DNA of 64,000 nt from Hydromonas sp. (GTDB taxonomy: Bacteria > Pseudomonadota > Gammaproteobacteria > Burkholderiales > Burkholderiaceae). This document shows positions 19,056 to 28,803 of this stretch, one piece after another. Location: positions 1 to 64,000 of the forward strand of contig JAFEII010000006.1 in NCBI GenBank assembly GCA_017495165.1. The letters run 5' to 3'. Made by a program: the position numbers and the translations under genes. A model generated the notes under the pieces. It worked only from the letters and a program-made list of their open reading frames with translations, had not been told where the DNA came from and did not search any database. Each line of letters starts with the position of its first letter. Positions within the stretch are counted from its first letter, which is position 1.

Positions 19056-19145
19056 TTTCTTTTAATGCACCTGCCTTGCTTGTTTGCAGGTTTGACAAAC
19101 GTCGTTAATATTTAGGGAACAGCTTTAAAACAAAAAATAGCGACT

Positions 19146-20390
19146 TCACCCCACCGCGCGCCCCGCCGCCACACCTGACGCCCACGCCCACTGGAAATTA
19201 TAACCGCCCAGCCAACCCGTCACATCCATGACTTCACCAATAAAATACAGCCCCGCTTGCAGGCGCGATTCCATGGTTTGGTTGTTCAGCTCGCTCACCG
19301 CCACGCCGCCGCGCGTGACTTCGGCTTTTTTGTAGCCTTCGGTGCCGTTGGGTGTGAGTGTCCATGCGTTGAGGCTGGCGGCCAGTTCTTTGAGGACTTT
19401 GTCTGGCACGTCCGCCCATTTGCGTTTGGCGTGCGGCGCAAAGGCGGGTTGCTCAAACCAGTGTTGCAATAAACGTTTGGATAAATGGGGTGCGAGCTGG
19501 GCGAGCGCGGTGTCCAGCTGCACGCGTGCGCCCAATTTGCCGCTGGTTAACGCGTCGGTTAAATCCACATCGGGGCAAATATCCACGCGCAACGCCTCAG
19601 ATGTTTGCCAATAATTGGATATTTGCAAAATCGCCGGCCCCGTTAAGCCTTTGTGGCTAATCAATAAATCCTCATCAAACGCCGTGGCTTTTTTGCCTGC
19701 GCCCGTTGATACGCGCACGGGCAACGCCACGCCTGCCAAGTTTGTCCAGCCTTTTTCAGCCCATTGTCCAAACACCAGCGGCACGAGCGCGGGCGAGAGT
19801 TCGGTGACGGTGTGGCCAAACTGTTTGGCAATTTCAAAGCCAAAACCCGTCGCGCCAATCACGGGAATCGACAAGCCGCCCGTGGCAATAATCAGGTTTT
19901 GGCATTGCCACACGCCTGCGTTGGCGGTGTCCAGCTCAAACCGCGCCGCGTCATTGCCCGTTAAGGCGCGAATATTTTTGACCGCGCAGCCCGTGCGCCA
20001 TTCCACGCCGCCTGTTGCGCATTCTGCTTGCAACACGTCAATCACGTCTTGCGCTGAGTGGTCGCAAAACAATTGGCCTTTGTGTTTTTCGTGGTATTTG
20101 ACGCGGTGATTTTTGAGCAGTTGCACAAAGTCTTGCGCGGTGTAATGCGACAACGCGGGGCGCACAAAGCGCGGATTTTGTGAGATGAAATGCTTTGAGC
20201 CATCGCCGCCGTTAAGGTTGACGTTGGTAAAATTACAGCGCCCGCCGCCCGAAATACGGATTTTTTCGCCAATTTTACTGGCATGGTCGATGAGCAATAC
20301 CGATACGCCGCGCTGGCCTGCGACTGCTGCGGCCATCATACCTGCCGCGCCTGCGCCGATGACGATGGTGTTTTTAAATAGTTTGGTCAT
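19146..20390 (-). CDS. HI0933/YhiN-type flavoprotein
   Basis: A 414-aa NAD(P)/FAD-dependent oxidoreductase of the HI0933/BaiN family. The Rossmann motif IGAGAAGMMAA is at 12-22, ISGGGRCNFTN at about 46-56, and the C-terminal family segment GGYNFQWAWASG ends the protein. Members are structurally known but mostly without assigned substrate. No strong ribosome site is visible before the ATG. Before the transposon arrived, this gene was the upstream neighbour of hemH on the same strand. Confidence 0.88.
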   Translation of the reverse strand: MTKLFKNTIVIGAGAAGMMAAAVAGQRGVSVLLIDHASKIGEKIRISGGGRCNFTNVNLNGGDGSKHFISQNPRFVRPALSHYTAQDFVQLLKNHRVKYHEKHKGQLFCDHSAQDVIDVLQAECATGGVEWRTGCAVKNIRALTGNDAARFELDTANAGVWQCQNLIIATGGLSIPVIGATGFGFEIAKQFGHTVTELSPALVPLVFGQWAEKGWTNLAGVALPVRVSTGAGKKATAFDEDLLISHKGLTGPAILQISNYWQTSEALRVDICPDVDLTDALTSGKLGARVQLDTALAQLAPHLSKRLLQHWFEQPAFAPHAKRKWADVPDKVLKELAASLNAWTLTPNGTEGYKKAEVTRGGVAVSELNNQTMESRLQAGLYFIGEVMDVTGWLGGYNFQWAWASGVAAGRAVG

Positions 20391-20442
20391 GTTTTGAGTT
20401 TCATTTTTATTAATGCGGGTTTTTCATGTTTTTACCTAAAAT

Positions 20443-21882
20443 TTACTGCGCGCCAACCCATTGCATAAATGCGTCGTGCAGTTTTTTGCCCGCCTCGCTC
20501 TGCGCGCTGGCGCCTTGAATAATGCTCACAATCGCATAGCGCGTGCCGCTTTTGCCATCAATGTAGCCAGCAATGGCGCGCACGTCGCTCAAGCTGCCCG
20601 TTTTAATATGACCGCGCCCAACCATGTCGGTATTTTTGAGCCGATTTTGCACCGTGCCTGACACGCCAATAATCGGCAGGCTCTCATACAGCGCGGGTTC
20701 ATTGGCCGCTTTGGCCAATAATTGCCCCAATTGCGCCGCGCTAATTGCGGTGTCACGCGCCAGCCCTGAGCCGTTGCCCATTTGGAGCGTGTCCATTTTC
20801 AGCCCCAATTTTGCCATTTCGGCGCTCACAACTTGACTGCTCGCCTCGATTGAACCCACGCCGTATCTTTCTTTTGAAAGGGTTAAATAAATCTGCCGCG
20901 CCATGACATTATTAGAAAAATAATTCATGTCTTTGAGCACATCCTTTAATGGATTGGACAACACGTACGCCAACGGCTTTGCGCTTTTGGGCGTGCGCGC
21001 ATCTTGCACTTGTGGCAGCGGATTGGTCAACAAACCGCCCCAACCATCGTTGCGCTCATTTTGTGGCGCCACAACCACTTGACTGGCCTGCATTGCCGCG
21101 CCGAGCATGCCAGCGGCGTGTTGATTGGCGTCAATTAAATGGGTATGTACATGAATTTGCTGCGCACCACAGCCCCTGTAATAACGCCCGCTGACCCGCA
21201 CATTGGTTGGATTGGGCGCAACTGCAAGCGTGTTTTTCCAGCCTTGTGCTGGGCAGGTCGCATTTTGCCACTCAACCGCACTGTCAACCTGATAGTTGCG
21301 CACATTTGGGGTAACGTTGATGGTTTGCGCGCTGGGGTTGAGCTCTAAACGGATGGTGCGGTAATTCATGAGCGCCGCGTCTGGCTGGGCGTTGTATGGC
21401 ATGTCTGGCGCACCATCAAAACTGGCGGGACTCTCTGGCGCAATCGAAAATGCGGAGCGGTCAATCAGAATCGGCGCATTGACTTTTTGTACACCTGCGC
21501 TGCGCAGCGCGGCAAACAACCCCTCAATTTTTTCAATCACCAGTTGCGGATCGCCGCTGCCTTTTAGGTAGATTGGCTGATTTAAAACACCGTCCGCATC
21601 AGGCAAGCCTTGGCTAAATAATTCGGTACGCCATTGAAAACGTGCACCAAGCTGGCGCAGCGCGGCGTAACTGGTCACAAGTTTAATCGTCGAACCAGGG
21701 TTTTGGGCGCGTTCAGCATTGATGGACAGCAAAGGCGTGGCCTGATTGACCGCTTGCACATAAAAACTGACTTCATTTGTGGGAATACCCGATGCGAGCG
21801 GGTCAAATATTTGGGCTTGGCTGGGGCAAACAAAACCAAAGCTCAGTGCCAAAAAGCAGCTACAAAAAAATGGGGCGCGCAT
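20443..21882 (-). CDS. dacB: D-alanyl-D-alanine carboxypeptidase/endopeptidase (PBP4 type)
   Basis: A periplasmic peptidase of family S13 that trims and cuts peptidoglycan cross-links. The 479-aa precursor has a signal peptide (residues 1-23, ending SQA). The nucleophile is Ser64 in the STIK motif, with the SNN motif in YFSNNVMAR and KTG in HIKTGSLSD near the C-terminus, all in the order of low-molecular-mass class C penicillin-binding proteins. GGAA precedes the ATG. It lies about 50 bases before the flavoprotein gene on the same strand. Confidence 0.95.
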   Translation of the reverse strand: MRAPFFCSCFLALSFGFVCPSQAQIFDPLASGIPTNEVSFYVQAVNQATPLLSINAERAQNPGSTIKLVTSYAALRQLGARFQWRTELFSQGLPDADGVLNQPIYLKGSGDPQLVIEKIEGLFAALRSAGVQKVNAPILIDRSAFSIAPESPASFDGAPDMPYNAQPDAALMNYRTIRLELNPSAQTINVTPNVRNYQVDSAVEWQNATCPAQGWKNTLAVAPNPTNVRVSGRYYRGCGAQQIHVHTHLIDANQHAAGMLGAAMQASQVVVAPQNERNDGWGGLLTNPLPQVQDARTPKSAKPLAYVLSNPLKDVLKDMNYFSNNVMARQIYLTLSKERYGVGSIEASSQVVSAEMAKLGLKMDTLQMGNGSGLARDTAISAAQLGQLLAKAANEPALYESLPIIGVSGTVQNRLKNTDMVGRGHIKTGSLSDVRAIAGYIDGKSGTRYAIVSIIQGASAQSEAGKKLHDAFMQWVGAQ

Positions 21883-22044
21883 AAAATTCCAGTACTTAAT
21901 AAAAGCGTCATCATGTGTTTTTTATCCCAATACCAACGGAGTGGCACAAAAATGCAGCCGCCATTTTACCCGTCCTTTACAAATTTTCAGCGACAGTTAC
22001 AGACTTAATTTTGTACAATGGCTTCTTTTTACAGGCAGACAAAC

Positions 22045-22899
22045 ATGACCGCACTGATTATTGATGGCAAACAAATTGCGCTGGACACTCAAATTGAAAT
22101 CAAACGCCGCGTCAGTGCTTTGTCTGCTCGCGGCGTCATGCCAGGTTTGGCGGTTATTTTGGTCGGAGACAACCCCGCATCACATGTTTACGTCAGCAAC
22201 AAAGTCAAAAGCTGCGGCGCGGTTGGGATGCACTCAGTGTTAGAACAATACCCAGCCGACTTGTCCGAGCGCCAATTGCTTGAGCGAATTGCCGCACTCA
22301 ACTCAGACGCTGCCATTCACGGCATTTTGGTGCAACTGCCTTTGCCCGCCCACATCAATGAGCACGCAGTTCTAGAAGCCATTTCACCCACAAAAGACGT
22401 GGACGGTTTTCACCTACTTAACGCAGGCGCACTCATGACCGGCCAGCCGCGCCTGCGAGCCTGCACGCCTTATGGCGTGATGAAAATGCTTGAACACAGC
22501 AACATCGCCATGCGCGGCGCGCACGCTGTCATTGTCGGCGCCTCGAATATTGTGGGCAAACCCATGGCGATGATGTTGCTCCAAGCAGGCGCAACGGTCA
22601 CTTTATGCAACTCAAAAACCCGTGACTTAGCCCACCACACCAAACAGGCAGACATTGTGATTGCAGCAGTTGGTCGCGCCCGCATGATTACGGGCGACAT
22701 GATACGCCCAGGCGCAACGGTGATTGATGTGGGGATTAACCGCGACGAAGCCGGCAAACTATGCGGTGACGTGGATTTTGAATCCGTCAAAAGCGTTGCG
22801 GGCGCGATAAGTCCTGTGCCAGGTGGCGTTGGCCCGATGACCATTACCATGTTACTGATGAACACATTAGAGGCCGCTGAAAAAGCCTTATTAAGTTAA
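22045..22899 (+). CDS. folD: Methylenetetrahydrofolate dehydrogenase/cyclohydrolase
   Basis: A bifunctional enzyme of one-carbon metabolism that interconverts 5,10-methylene-, 5,10-methenyl- and 10-formyl-tetrahydrofolate using NADP. The 284-aa product has the signatures [15 protein letters not shown] near 52-66 with the catalytic Lys, [10 protein letters not shown] near 92-101, and the C-terminal [15 protein letters not shown]. Nine upstream in-frame codons were omitted because MTALIIDGK is the family start. TACAAT at 22014-22019 could be a -10 element, though no good -35 is seen. Confidence 0.97.
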   Translation: MTALIIDGKQIALDTQIEIKRRVSALSARGVMPGLAVILVGDNPASHVYVSNKVKSCGAVGMHSVLEQYPADLSERQLLERIAALNSDAAIHGILVQLPLPAHINEHAVLEAISPTKDVDGFHLLNAGALMTGQPRLRACTPYGVMKMLEHSNIAMRGAHAVIVGASNIVGKPMAMMLLQAGATVTLCNSKTRDLAHHTKQADIVIAAVGRARMITGDMIRPGATVIDVGINRDEAGKLCGDVDFESVKSVAGAISPVPGGVGPMTITMLLMNTLEAAEKALLS

Positions 22900-23100
22900 A
22901 ATAATAACCGCTTCGGATTTTTAAGATTTCCCCTAAGCCCTGCTTGGACGTCTCGCCGCATTTTGCGGCAAGCGCCGCAAATGTTGGTTTCAAGCAAAAG
23001 CCGCTTTTCGATGACAATCAAAGCTATTTCAAAATCATCACCACTATTCAATGCCGCCAAATTAGGCTACAATTGCGGCTTAATCACTAGAGAATATCGC

Positions 23101-23415
23101 ATGGACAACATGACCAACGAGTTAATTATTAAAGGCCTCACATTAGATGGCAAGCAGTTTCGCCCGTCAGACTGGGCTGAACGTTTGTGTGGCGTGATGA
23201 AGTGTTTTGAAGAAGACACCGGACATTACGGGCATTTGACCTATTCTGAATTTGTTCGCCCCATCAGCATTCAAGGCGTTAAATGCGTGGTCGTCAACAC
23301 TGTTTTAGAAAGCGAATTGCCGATTGCATTCAAGTTTTTTCTTGACTTTGCCGCAAGCAACAAACTCCAAACCATTGATGCCCGCGCAGATGCGTCCGCT
23401 TCATTTGGCGCTTAA
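23101..23415 (+). CDS. DUF3579 domain protein
   Basis: A 104-aa protein of a small family typical of betaproteobacteria, without known function. The sequence MTNELIIKGLTLDGKQFRPS, then SDWAERLCGVM and PIGVKCVVV-like elements, follow the family order. Either ATG at 23101 or 23110 could start it; the first has GAGAA upstream. It stands in its own unit between folD and a terminator. The 200-base gap behind folD holds only a small GCCGCA/TGCGGC hairpin (22955-22969) and a TACAAT box. Confidence 0.8.
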   Translation: MDNMTNELIIKGLTLDGKQFRPSDWAERLCGVMKCFEEDTGHYGHLTYSEFVRPISIQGVKCVVVNTVLESELPIAFKFFLDFAASNKLQTIDARADASASFGA

Positions 23416-23463
23416 GTCTTAACTGCAGCGACTTTGCGCTTAAGTAACGCCCGATACACACAG

Positions 23464-23483
23464 CCTCGCATTGCGGGGTTTTT
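23464..23483 (+). terminator. Terminator of the DUF3579 gene
   Basis: The stem CCTCGC/GCGGGG with loop ATT is followed by five T. The next 110 bases up to the Nudix gene show nothing beyond two loose copies of CTTCTGAC-TTT. Confidence 0.7.
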
Positions 23484-23598
23484 GTTTATTGCTTCTGACC
23501 TTTGGCTTTTCTATTTGCCGTTTACCGTTTGTATTTTACAGTTCGCAGCGTGCAATTCTAACTTCTGACTTTTCACACCTCACTTCTTAAGGCAAAAT

Positions 23599-24195
23599 GT
23601 GCGCATGAAAAACAACAACATTCCCCCCATGCCCAGCGCCCTTTTTTGCATGCAATGCGGCCATAAAGTGAGCCACAAAGTGCCAGCGGGCGACCACCAC
23701 GTGCGCGCGGTTTGCCCACAATGCGCCACGATTCATTACGACAACCCAAAATGTGTGGTTGGCACAATTACGCAATTTGAAGGAAAAATTTTACTGTGCC
23801 GACGCGACATTGAACCTGCGCGCGGTTTGTGGACACTACCCGCCGGATTTTTAGAATGCAACGAAACACTCGCGCAAGGCGCGTGGCGCGAAACATTTGA
23901 GGAAGCATGCGCGCAAACCGATTTAATTGAGCCCGTTTATGCGCTGGTTGACATTCCACACATCAGCCAAATCCATGTATTCTTTCGAGCAACACTCAAA
24001 GAAAACCCGCATGGCGCCATGTTTGCGGCAGGCGAAGAAACACAAGAGGCGCGTTTGTTTGCCATCAAAGACATTCCTTGGGATGAAGTGGCTTTTCGCA
24101 GCGTGCGCTGGGCGCTGGAAGCATTTATCCAAGACAGCGCGCACGGTGTATTTGCCACGCGCCACCACATATTAGCAGCGACTCAAACCATTTAA
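23599..24195 (+). CDS. Zinc-ribbon Nudix hydrolase
   Basis: A pyrophosphohydrolase of 198 aa. The N-terminal zinc ribbon uses CMQCGH and CPQC (residues 19-45). The Nudix box GFLECNETLAQGAWRETFEE has Cys-Ala where the consensus ends with Gly, a variant common in this subfamily. The substrate is unknown; NAD-type or nucleoside-diphosphate derivatives are usual for zinc-ribbon members. The start is uncertain: GTG at 23599 is six bases after AAGG, while ATG at 23605 is twelve away. It is the first gene of a tight row with aat, bpt and pyrD. Confidence 0.88.
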   Translation: MRMKNNNIPPMPSALFCMQCGHKVSHKVPAGDHHVRAVCPQCATIHYDNPKCVVGTITQFEGKILLCRRDIEPARGLWTLPAGFLECNETLAQGAWRETFEEACAQTDLIEPVYALVDIPHISQIHVFFRATLKENPHGAMFAAGEETQEARLFAIKDIPWDEVAFRSVRWALEAFIQDSAHGVFATRHHILAATQTI

Positions 24196-24196
24196 C

Positions 24197-24949
24197 ATGC
24201 CAAACAAAATTCCATTTTTAGAACACCCAGACGCTTTTCCCACGCATCAGGACATTTTGCGCGGTGCACCGAGTTTTGACGGTGTTTATGCAATCAGTCT
24301 GGACATTGATGCAACTTGGGTCAAAACCGCGTATATGCGCGGCCTATTTCCTTGGTTCAGCGACGGCCAACCCGTGCTATGGCACAGCCCAGAGCCGCGT
24401 ATGGTGTTACCGGTGGCGCAATTTAAATGTGCGCCCTCTTTAAAAAAGCGCCTCAAACAATGGGCAAGACATCCGCTGATTGACACAAAAGTCACCCTCA
24501 ACCATGCCTTTGAGCAAGTCATCAAAGCATGTGCAGACAGCGCCAGAGCTGGGCAATCGGGCACATGGATTACCGATGAATTACGCAGCGCCTACACGCA
24601 ACTGCATCAACAACAAAACGCGGTCAGCGTTGAAGTTTGGCAGGACGGGGTTTTGGTGGCAGGTTTATACGGCGTTTTAATTGGGCGCATGTTTTTTGGC
24701 GAATCGATGTTTACAACCGTCTCGGACGGCTCAAAAGTGGCACTGGCATGCTGGGTGGATTATTTAAACCGCTGCGGCGGCACATTGATAGACTGCCAAC
24801 AAGTCACCATCCATTTAGCCAGCATGGGTGGCGCCCCCATCACGCAAGCCGCGTTTTTTGAATGGAGTGCGCAACTGATGGCACAAGAAGCGCTTGATTT
24901 TGCAGCAATGGCCGCGCAGCCCAATTTATTAAGCACATACGCCGCATGA
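24197..24949 (+). CDS. aat: Leucyl/phenylalanyl-tRNA--protein transferase
   Basis: Adds Leu or Phe from aminoacyl-tRNA to proteins with N-terminal Lys or Arg, marking them for ClpS/ClpAP. The 250-aa product shows AYMRGLFPWFSDGQPVLWHS near 45-64, SVEVWQDGVLVAGLYG near 142-157 and GRMFFGESMF near 160-169, the family signatures. It begins one base after the Nudix stop and overlaps bpt by four bases (ATGA). Confidence 0.97.
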   Translation: MPNKIPFLEHPDAFPTHQDILRGAPSFDGVYAISLDIDATWVKTAYMRGLFPWFSDGQPVLWHSPEPRMVLPVAQFKCAPSLKKRLKQWARHPLIDTKVTLNHAFEQVIKACADSARAGQSGTWITDELRSAYTQLHQQQNAVSVEVWQDGVLVAGLYGVLIGRMFFGESMFTTVSDGSKVALACWVDYLNRCGGTLIDCQQVTIHLASMGGAPITQAAFFEWSAQLMAQEALDFAAMAAQPNLLSTYAA

Positions 24950-25680
24950 ACCACTCAAACCAGCACCAATTACAGCTGTTTCAATCCGTTGAATATCCAT
25001 GCAGCTATTTGCCCAACCGCACCGCGCAATCGCAAATCGTGGCGCCCGATGACGCAATTGATGCAGACATTTACAGCCAACTCATCCAGCATGGCTTTCG
25101 GCGCAGCGGCACGCAGGTGTATCGCCCCAATTGTCAGCAATGCCAAGCCTGCGCATCTATTCGGGTGGCAGCGGCTGATTTTAGCCCCAACCGCAGCCAA
25201 AAACGCACGCAAGCCAAGTGGCAACACTTAACGCCGCGCATTCACCCCTTGGTCTTTGAAGCCGACCATTTTGAACTCTATCAACGTTACCAAAAAACGC
25301 GCCACCCAAATGATACCGATGCGAACGAAAATGACCAAGATGCCCAAGATGCGTACCGCTCGTTTATTTTGCAAAGCCATGTTGAGAGCCGCCTGGTGTC
25401 ATTTACAGACCAGTCTGGCCAACTGCTCATGGTCAGCTTAATCGATGTTTTAGACGACGGCATTTCTGCCGTATACACGTTTTATGAGCCATCCAGCGCA
25501 GTGACAGGCTTGGGCACATTTGGGATTTTGTGGCAAATTGAGCTGGCACAGCGCTTAAATTTGCCATACATTTATTTGGGATTTTGGATTGAAGGCAGCG
25601 AAAAAATGGCCTACAAATCCAAATTCTCCGCCACGCAAGTTTTACAAAATGGCCAATGGCAGCCATCCACTTCACTTTAA
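24946..25680 (+). CDS. bpt: Aspartate/glutamate leucyltransferase
   Basis: Transfers Leu to proteins with N-terminal Asp or Glu, creating a primary degron; formerly called arginyl-tRNA-protein transferase. The 244-aa protein has PCSYLPNRTAQSQIVAPD at 18-35, the Cys-rich stretch YRPNCQQCQACASIRV at about 58-73, and the C-terminal YIYLGFWIEGSEKMAYKSKF. It overlaps aat and precedes pyrD by eleven bases, so the two N-degron transferases are made together. Confidence 0.96.
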   Translation: MNHSNQHQLQLFQSVEYPCSYLPNRTAQSQIVAPDDAIDADIYSQLIQHGFRRSGTQVYRPNCQQCQACASIRVAAADFSPNRSQKRTQAKWQHLTPRIHPLVFEADHFELYQRYQKTRHPNDTDANENDQDAQDAYRSFILQSHVESRLVSFTDQSGQLLMVSLIDVLDDGISAVYTFYEPSSAVTGLGTFGILWQIELAQRLNLPYIYLGFWIEGSEKMAYKSKFSATQVLQNGQWQPSTSL

Positions 25681-25691
25681 ATTAGGTTTTT

Positions 25692-26714
25692 ATGTACCCA
25701 CTCATTCGCCCATTTTTATTTTTAATGAACGCAGAACGCGCCCACCACCTAACATTTCAAATCGCGCAATTTGCGCTCGATTGCAAACTACTGCCCAAAC
25801 ACACACCAAAAGCTGCGCCCTACTCGCTCATGGGCATAACATTTCCCAACCGCGTTGGGCTCGCAGCGGGGCTGGACAAAAACGCGCAGCACATTGATGT
25901 ACTGGCGCAACTCGGATTTGGCTTTATTGAGGTTGGCACCATCACACCGCGCCCACAAGACGGCAACCCGCAACCGCGCCTGTTTCGTTTACCCAAAGCG
26001 CACGCGATTATCAACCGAATGGGCTTTAACAACTTGGGAATTGACGCGCTGGTCTTAAACGTCAAAAACAGCCAGTTTTACAAAAACGGCGGCATTATTG
26101 GCATCAACATCGGTAAAAACGCCGACACGCCAATTGAAAACGCGGTTGATGATTATTTGATTTGCCTCAAAAAAGCGTACCCATACGCCAGTTACATCAC
26201 CGTCAACATCTCATCGCCCAATACCAAAAACCTGCGCGACCTACAAAGCCCCGATGCGCTCAACAACTTACTCTCGCAACTCAAAGCCGCACAATTGCGC
26301 CTTGCCCAGCAACACGGCAAATACGTGCCAATGGCATTAAAAATCGCGCCTGATATAGACGATGCACAAATTCAAACCATTGCCGACTTATTGGTGCTGC
26401 ACAAAATTGACGGCGTCATCGCCACCAACACCACATTGGACAAATCACAGGTGCAGCATTTACCGCACGGCGATGAAATGGGCGGCTTAAGCGGCGCGCC
26501 CGTGCGCGAGCGCTCAAATGAAGTGATTCAACGGCTGCATCATTATTTGCAAGGTGCAGTCCCCATCATTGGCGCAGGTGGGATTTTAAACGGCACGCAC
26601 GCGGCCGAAAAAATCCATGCAGGCGCGCAATTGGTCCAAATTTACAGCGGCTTGATTTATCGCGGCCCACGTTTAATTCGGGATTGTGCAAAGGCGTGCA
26701 ATGAGATTGCCTAG
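25692..26714 (+). CDS. pyrD: Dihydroorotate dehydrogenase (quinone), class 2
   Basis: Oxidises dihydroorotate to orotate with FMN and passes electrons to quinone at the inner membrane. The 340-aa product has the N-terminal hydrophobic helix segment [19 protein letters not shown], the FMN region [15 protein letters not shown] near 58-72, the catalytic-Ser region [14 protein letters not shown] near 175-188, and [15 protein letters not shown] near the end. It is the last gene of the Nudix-aat-bpt row. Confidence 0.97.
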   Translation: MYPLIRPFLFLMNAERAHHLTFQIAQFALDCKLLPKHTPKAAPYSLMGITFPNRVGLAAGLDKNAQHIDVLAQLGFGFIEVGTITPRPQDGNPQPRLFRLPKAHAIINRMGFNNLGIDALVLNVKNSQFYKNGGIIGINIGKNADTPIENAVDDYLICLKKAYPYASYITVNISSPNTKNLRDLQSPDALNNLLSQLKAAQLRLAQQHGKYVPMALKIAPDIDDAQIQTIADLLVLHKIDGVIATNTTLDKSQVQHLPHGDEMGGLSGAPVRERSNEVIQRLHHYLQGAVPIIGAGGILNGTHAAEKIHAGAQLVQIYSGLIYRGPRLIRDCAKACNEIA

Positions 26715-26798
26715 CTGTTTAGTCCCACAATCTTAAGGAGTGCTATTATCTGAAATAACTGCTCAAATATCGAATCAAATATCGATGATTGAACCCAT

Positions 26799-26829
26799 AA
26801 AAAATCACTGCGCGAAGCAGTGATTTTTT
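26799..26829. terminator. Bidirectional terminator between pyrD and sodB
   Basis: The 13-base stem AAAAAATCACTGC/GCAGTGATTTTTT with loop GCGAA is suited to both converging genes. Confidence 0.92.
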
Positions 26830-26871
26830 GTTTAAAACTGATTTTAAAGCTGATTTTTAAAGCGGTTTGTT

Positions 26872-27453
26872 TTATGCCGCAAAATTGGCCGCAACAAAAT
26901 CCCAATTCACCAAGCCCCAAAACGCTTCAACGTATTTTGGACGCGCGTTGCGATAATCAACGTAATAAGCATGTTCCCAAACGTCGCAGGTTAACAAGGC
27001 CTTATTCGCAGTAGTCAACGGCGTTGCTGCATTTGAGGTAGAAACCAATTCTAATTCACCCGCTGGGGTTTTAACCAACCACGCCCAACCTGCGCCAAAA
27101 GTCGTGACGGCAGTTTTGGTAAACTCGGTTTTAAAGTTGTCAAACGAGCCCCATTTGGCATCAATCGCTGCCGCCAAAGCGCCGCTTGGTGCGCCGCTAC
27201 TGTTTGGCGTTAAGCCATTCCAATAAAACGTGTGGTTCCATACTTGAGCGGCATTGTTAAAAATACCTGCGCTTGATTTTTGCACGATTTCCTCTAAGCC
27301 GGCGTTTTCAAATTCAGTGCCTTTAATCAAATTGTTGAGGTTGTCAACGTAGGTTTTGTGATGCTTACCGTAGTGAAATTCAAGGGTTTCCTGTGAAATG
27401 GTTGGGGCGAGCGCGTCCATTGCGTATGGCAATGCAGGTAAAGTATGTTCCAT
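26872..27453 (-). CDS. sodB: Superoxide dismutase, iron type
   Basis: Dismutates superoxide in the cytoplasm. At 193 aa it has the length of FeSOD. The metal ligands are His27 in [12 protein letters not shown], the His in [10 protein letters not shown], and the Asp and His in [13 protein letters not shown]. The stretch [10 protein letters not shown] and [11 protein letters not shown] favour Fe over Mn, though this is not decisive. AGGAAA precedes the ATG. Confidence 0.96.
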   Translation of the reverse strand: MEHTLPALPYAMDALAPTISQETLEFHYGKHHKTYVDNLNNLIKGTEFENAGLEEIVQKSSAGIFNNAAQVWNHTFYWNGLTPNSSGAPSGALAAAIDAKWGSFDNFKTEFTKTAVTTFGAGWAWLVKTPAGELELVSTSNAATPLTTANKALLTCDVWEHAYYVDYRNARPKYVEAFWGLVNWDFVAANFAA

Positions 27454-27489
27454 TTTAATTTCCTAAGGTTGCGTTAAAAATAAGTTAAA

Positions 27490-28803
27490 TTATTCGATGT
27501 GATTGACGGTTGAAACCACCCGTCCGTCCGCAAATTGGATGCTAATACCATCACCGCTTTGCAAACTTTTGGCATTATAGACGATAGCGCCGCTCTGTGT
27601 ACGAACGTAGGCGTAGCCTCTGGCCAATACGTGGTTCGGGTTCAGTTGATTCAAACTCTGCTCAACTTGCGCCAACTTGAGCTGCTGCGCAGTAAAAAAC
27701 CGCTTGGCCGATTGTTGAAACTGCTGCTGTTGTTGCAAGGTTTGTTGCGCGAGTTGCGCACACGCGGGCGCTTTGAGGCGTTGTTTGGCGTGACTCAAAT
27801 GCGTCACATCGGTGTTGAATTGATTTTTAAAGCCCATTTGTAAACGCGCCCATTGCTGGGTTAAATGCGCCTGTTGATGGCTTAACTGCTGCGCTGGGGT
27901 TAATAATTGAGCCGTCAAATAATCCAAACGCTGCTCAGTCGTGCGCAACATACGCGCCACAGCGCGCTGCAGCGCCGCCAAAGCCTGCGTGATTTGGCTG
28001 TGCCACTCTGAAGCGCTTGGGCTACTGATGCGCTCGGCCGCTGCGGTTGGGGTTTCGGCACGCAAATCGGCCACAAAATCAGCAATGGTCGTATCGGTTT
28101 CATGGCCAACGCCGCACACAATCGGCAAACGTGCGTTTTTAATCGACTGCGCCACAACCCGTTCATTAAACGCCCACAAATCCTCCAAACTACCGCCGCC
28201 GCGCACCAGCAATAACGCATCCAGCGCAGGGTTTTGGCACGCAGCATCAATCGCTTTGCTGATTTGACCTGCCGCCAAATCGCCTTGAACCAAGGTTGGA
28301 TACAGCAAAATCTGTATGTGCGGCGCACGACGCGCCAGCGTTTGCACCACGTCACGCAATGCAGCAGCTTGCGGCGAGGTAATCACGCCAATGGTTTTAA
28401 CAAATGGCGGCAGTGGTTTTTTGTGCTGCGCATCGAACCAGCCCAACCCATTCAATTCATCTTTGAGCTGCAAAAAACGCTCAAACAACGTCCCCAAACC
28501 AGCCGGCCGTAAATGCTCAACCGTCAATTGAAACTCACCACGCGCAGGATACAAGCCAGCCAATACCTGAGCTTGCACCGCATCTCCCTCTTTTGGCTGC
28601 CAATTTAAAAGCCCATTTTTAGAGCGAAACATCACAGCGCGCACCTGCGCATTGGCATCTTTGAGCGAAAAATACCAATGCCCGCTGGCCGCCTTGGTTA
28701 AATTAGAAATTTCACCCTGTACCCACAAAAGCGGGATCTGGCGTTCAAGCAACGCAGACACGCGTTGATTGAGCTCCGATATGGACAAATAAACCGTGCT
28801 CAT
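27490..28803 (-). CDS. xseA: Exodeoxyribonuclease VII large subunit
   Basis: The catalytic subunit of the single-strand exonuclease ExoVII, which works with XseB (not in the window). The 437-aa product has an N-terminal OB fold (SISELNQRVSALLERQ, then VQGEISNLTKAASGHWYFSLKD), the core with GVITSPQAAALRDV, LVRGGGSLEDLWAFNE and VGHETDTTIADFVAD, and a long Gln-rich coiled coil near 280-390. The ATG overlaps the alr stop codon by four bases, so translation is coupled to alr. Confidence 0.97.
   Translation of the reverse strand: MSTVYLSISELNQRVSALLERQIPLLWVQGEISNLTKAASGHWYFSLKDANAQVRAVMFRSKNGLLNWQPKEGDAVQAQVLAGLYPARGEFQLTVEHLRPAGLGTLFERFLQLKDELNGLGWFDAQHKKPLPPFVKTIGVITSPQAAALRDVVQTLARRAPHIQILLYPTLVQGDLAAGQISKAIDAACQNPALDALLLVRGGGSLEDLWAFNERVVAQSIKNARLPIVCGVGHETDTTIADFVADLRAETPTAAAERISSPSASEWHSQITQALAALQRAVARMLRTTEQRLDYLTAQLLTPAQQLSHQQAHLTQQWARLQMGFKNQFNTDVTHLSHAKQRLKAPACAQLAQQTLQQQQQFQQSAKRFFTAQQLKLAQVEQSLNQLNPNHVLARGYAYVRTQSGAIVYNAKSLQSGDGISIQFADGRVVSTVNHIE

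Noticed and set aside
23484-23598. Loose direct repeats CTTCTGAC-TTT in the gap before the Nudix gene
   Set aside because: Two imperfect short copies in pyrimidine-rich sequence; not distinguishable from chance.
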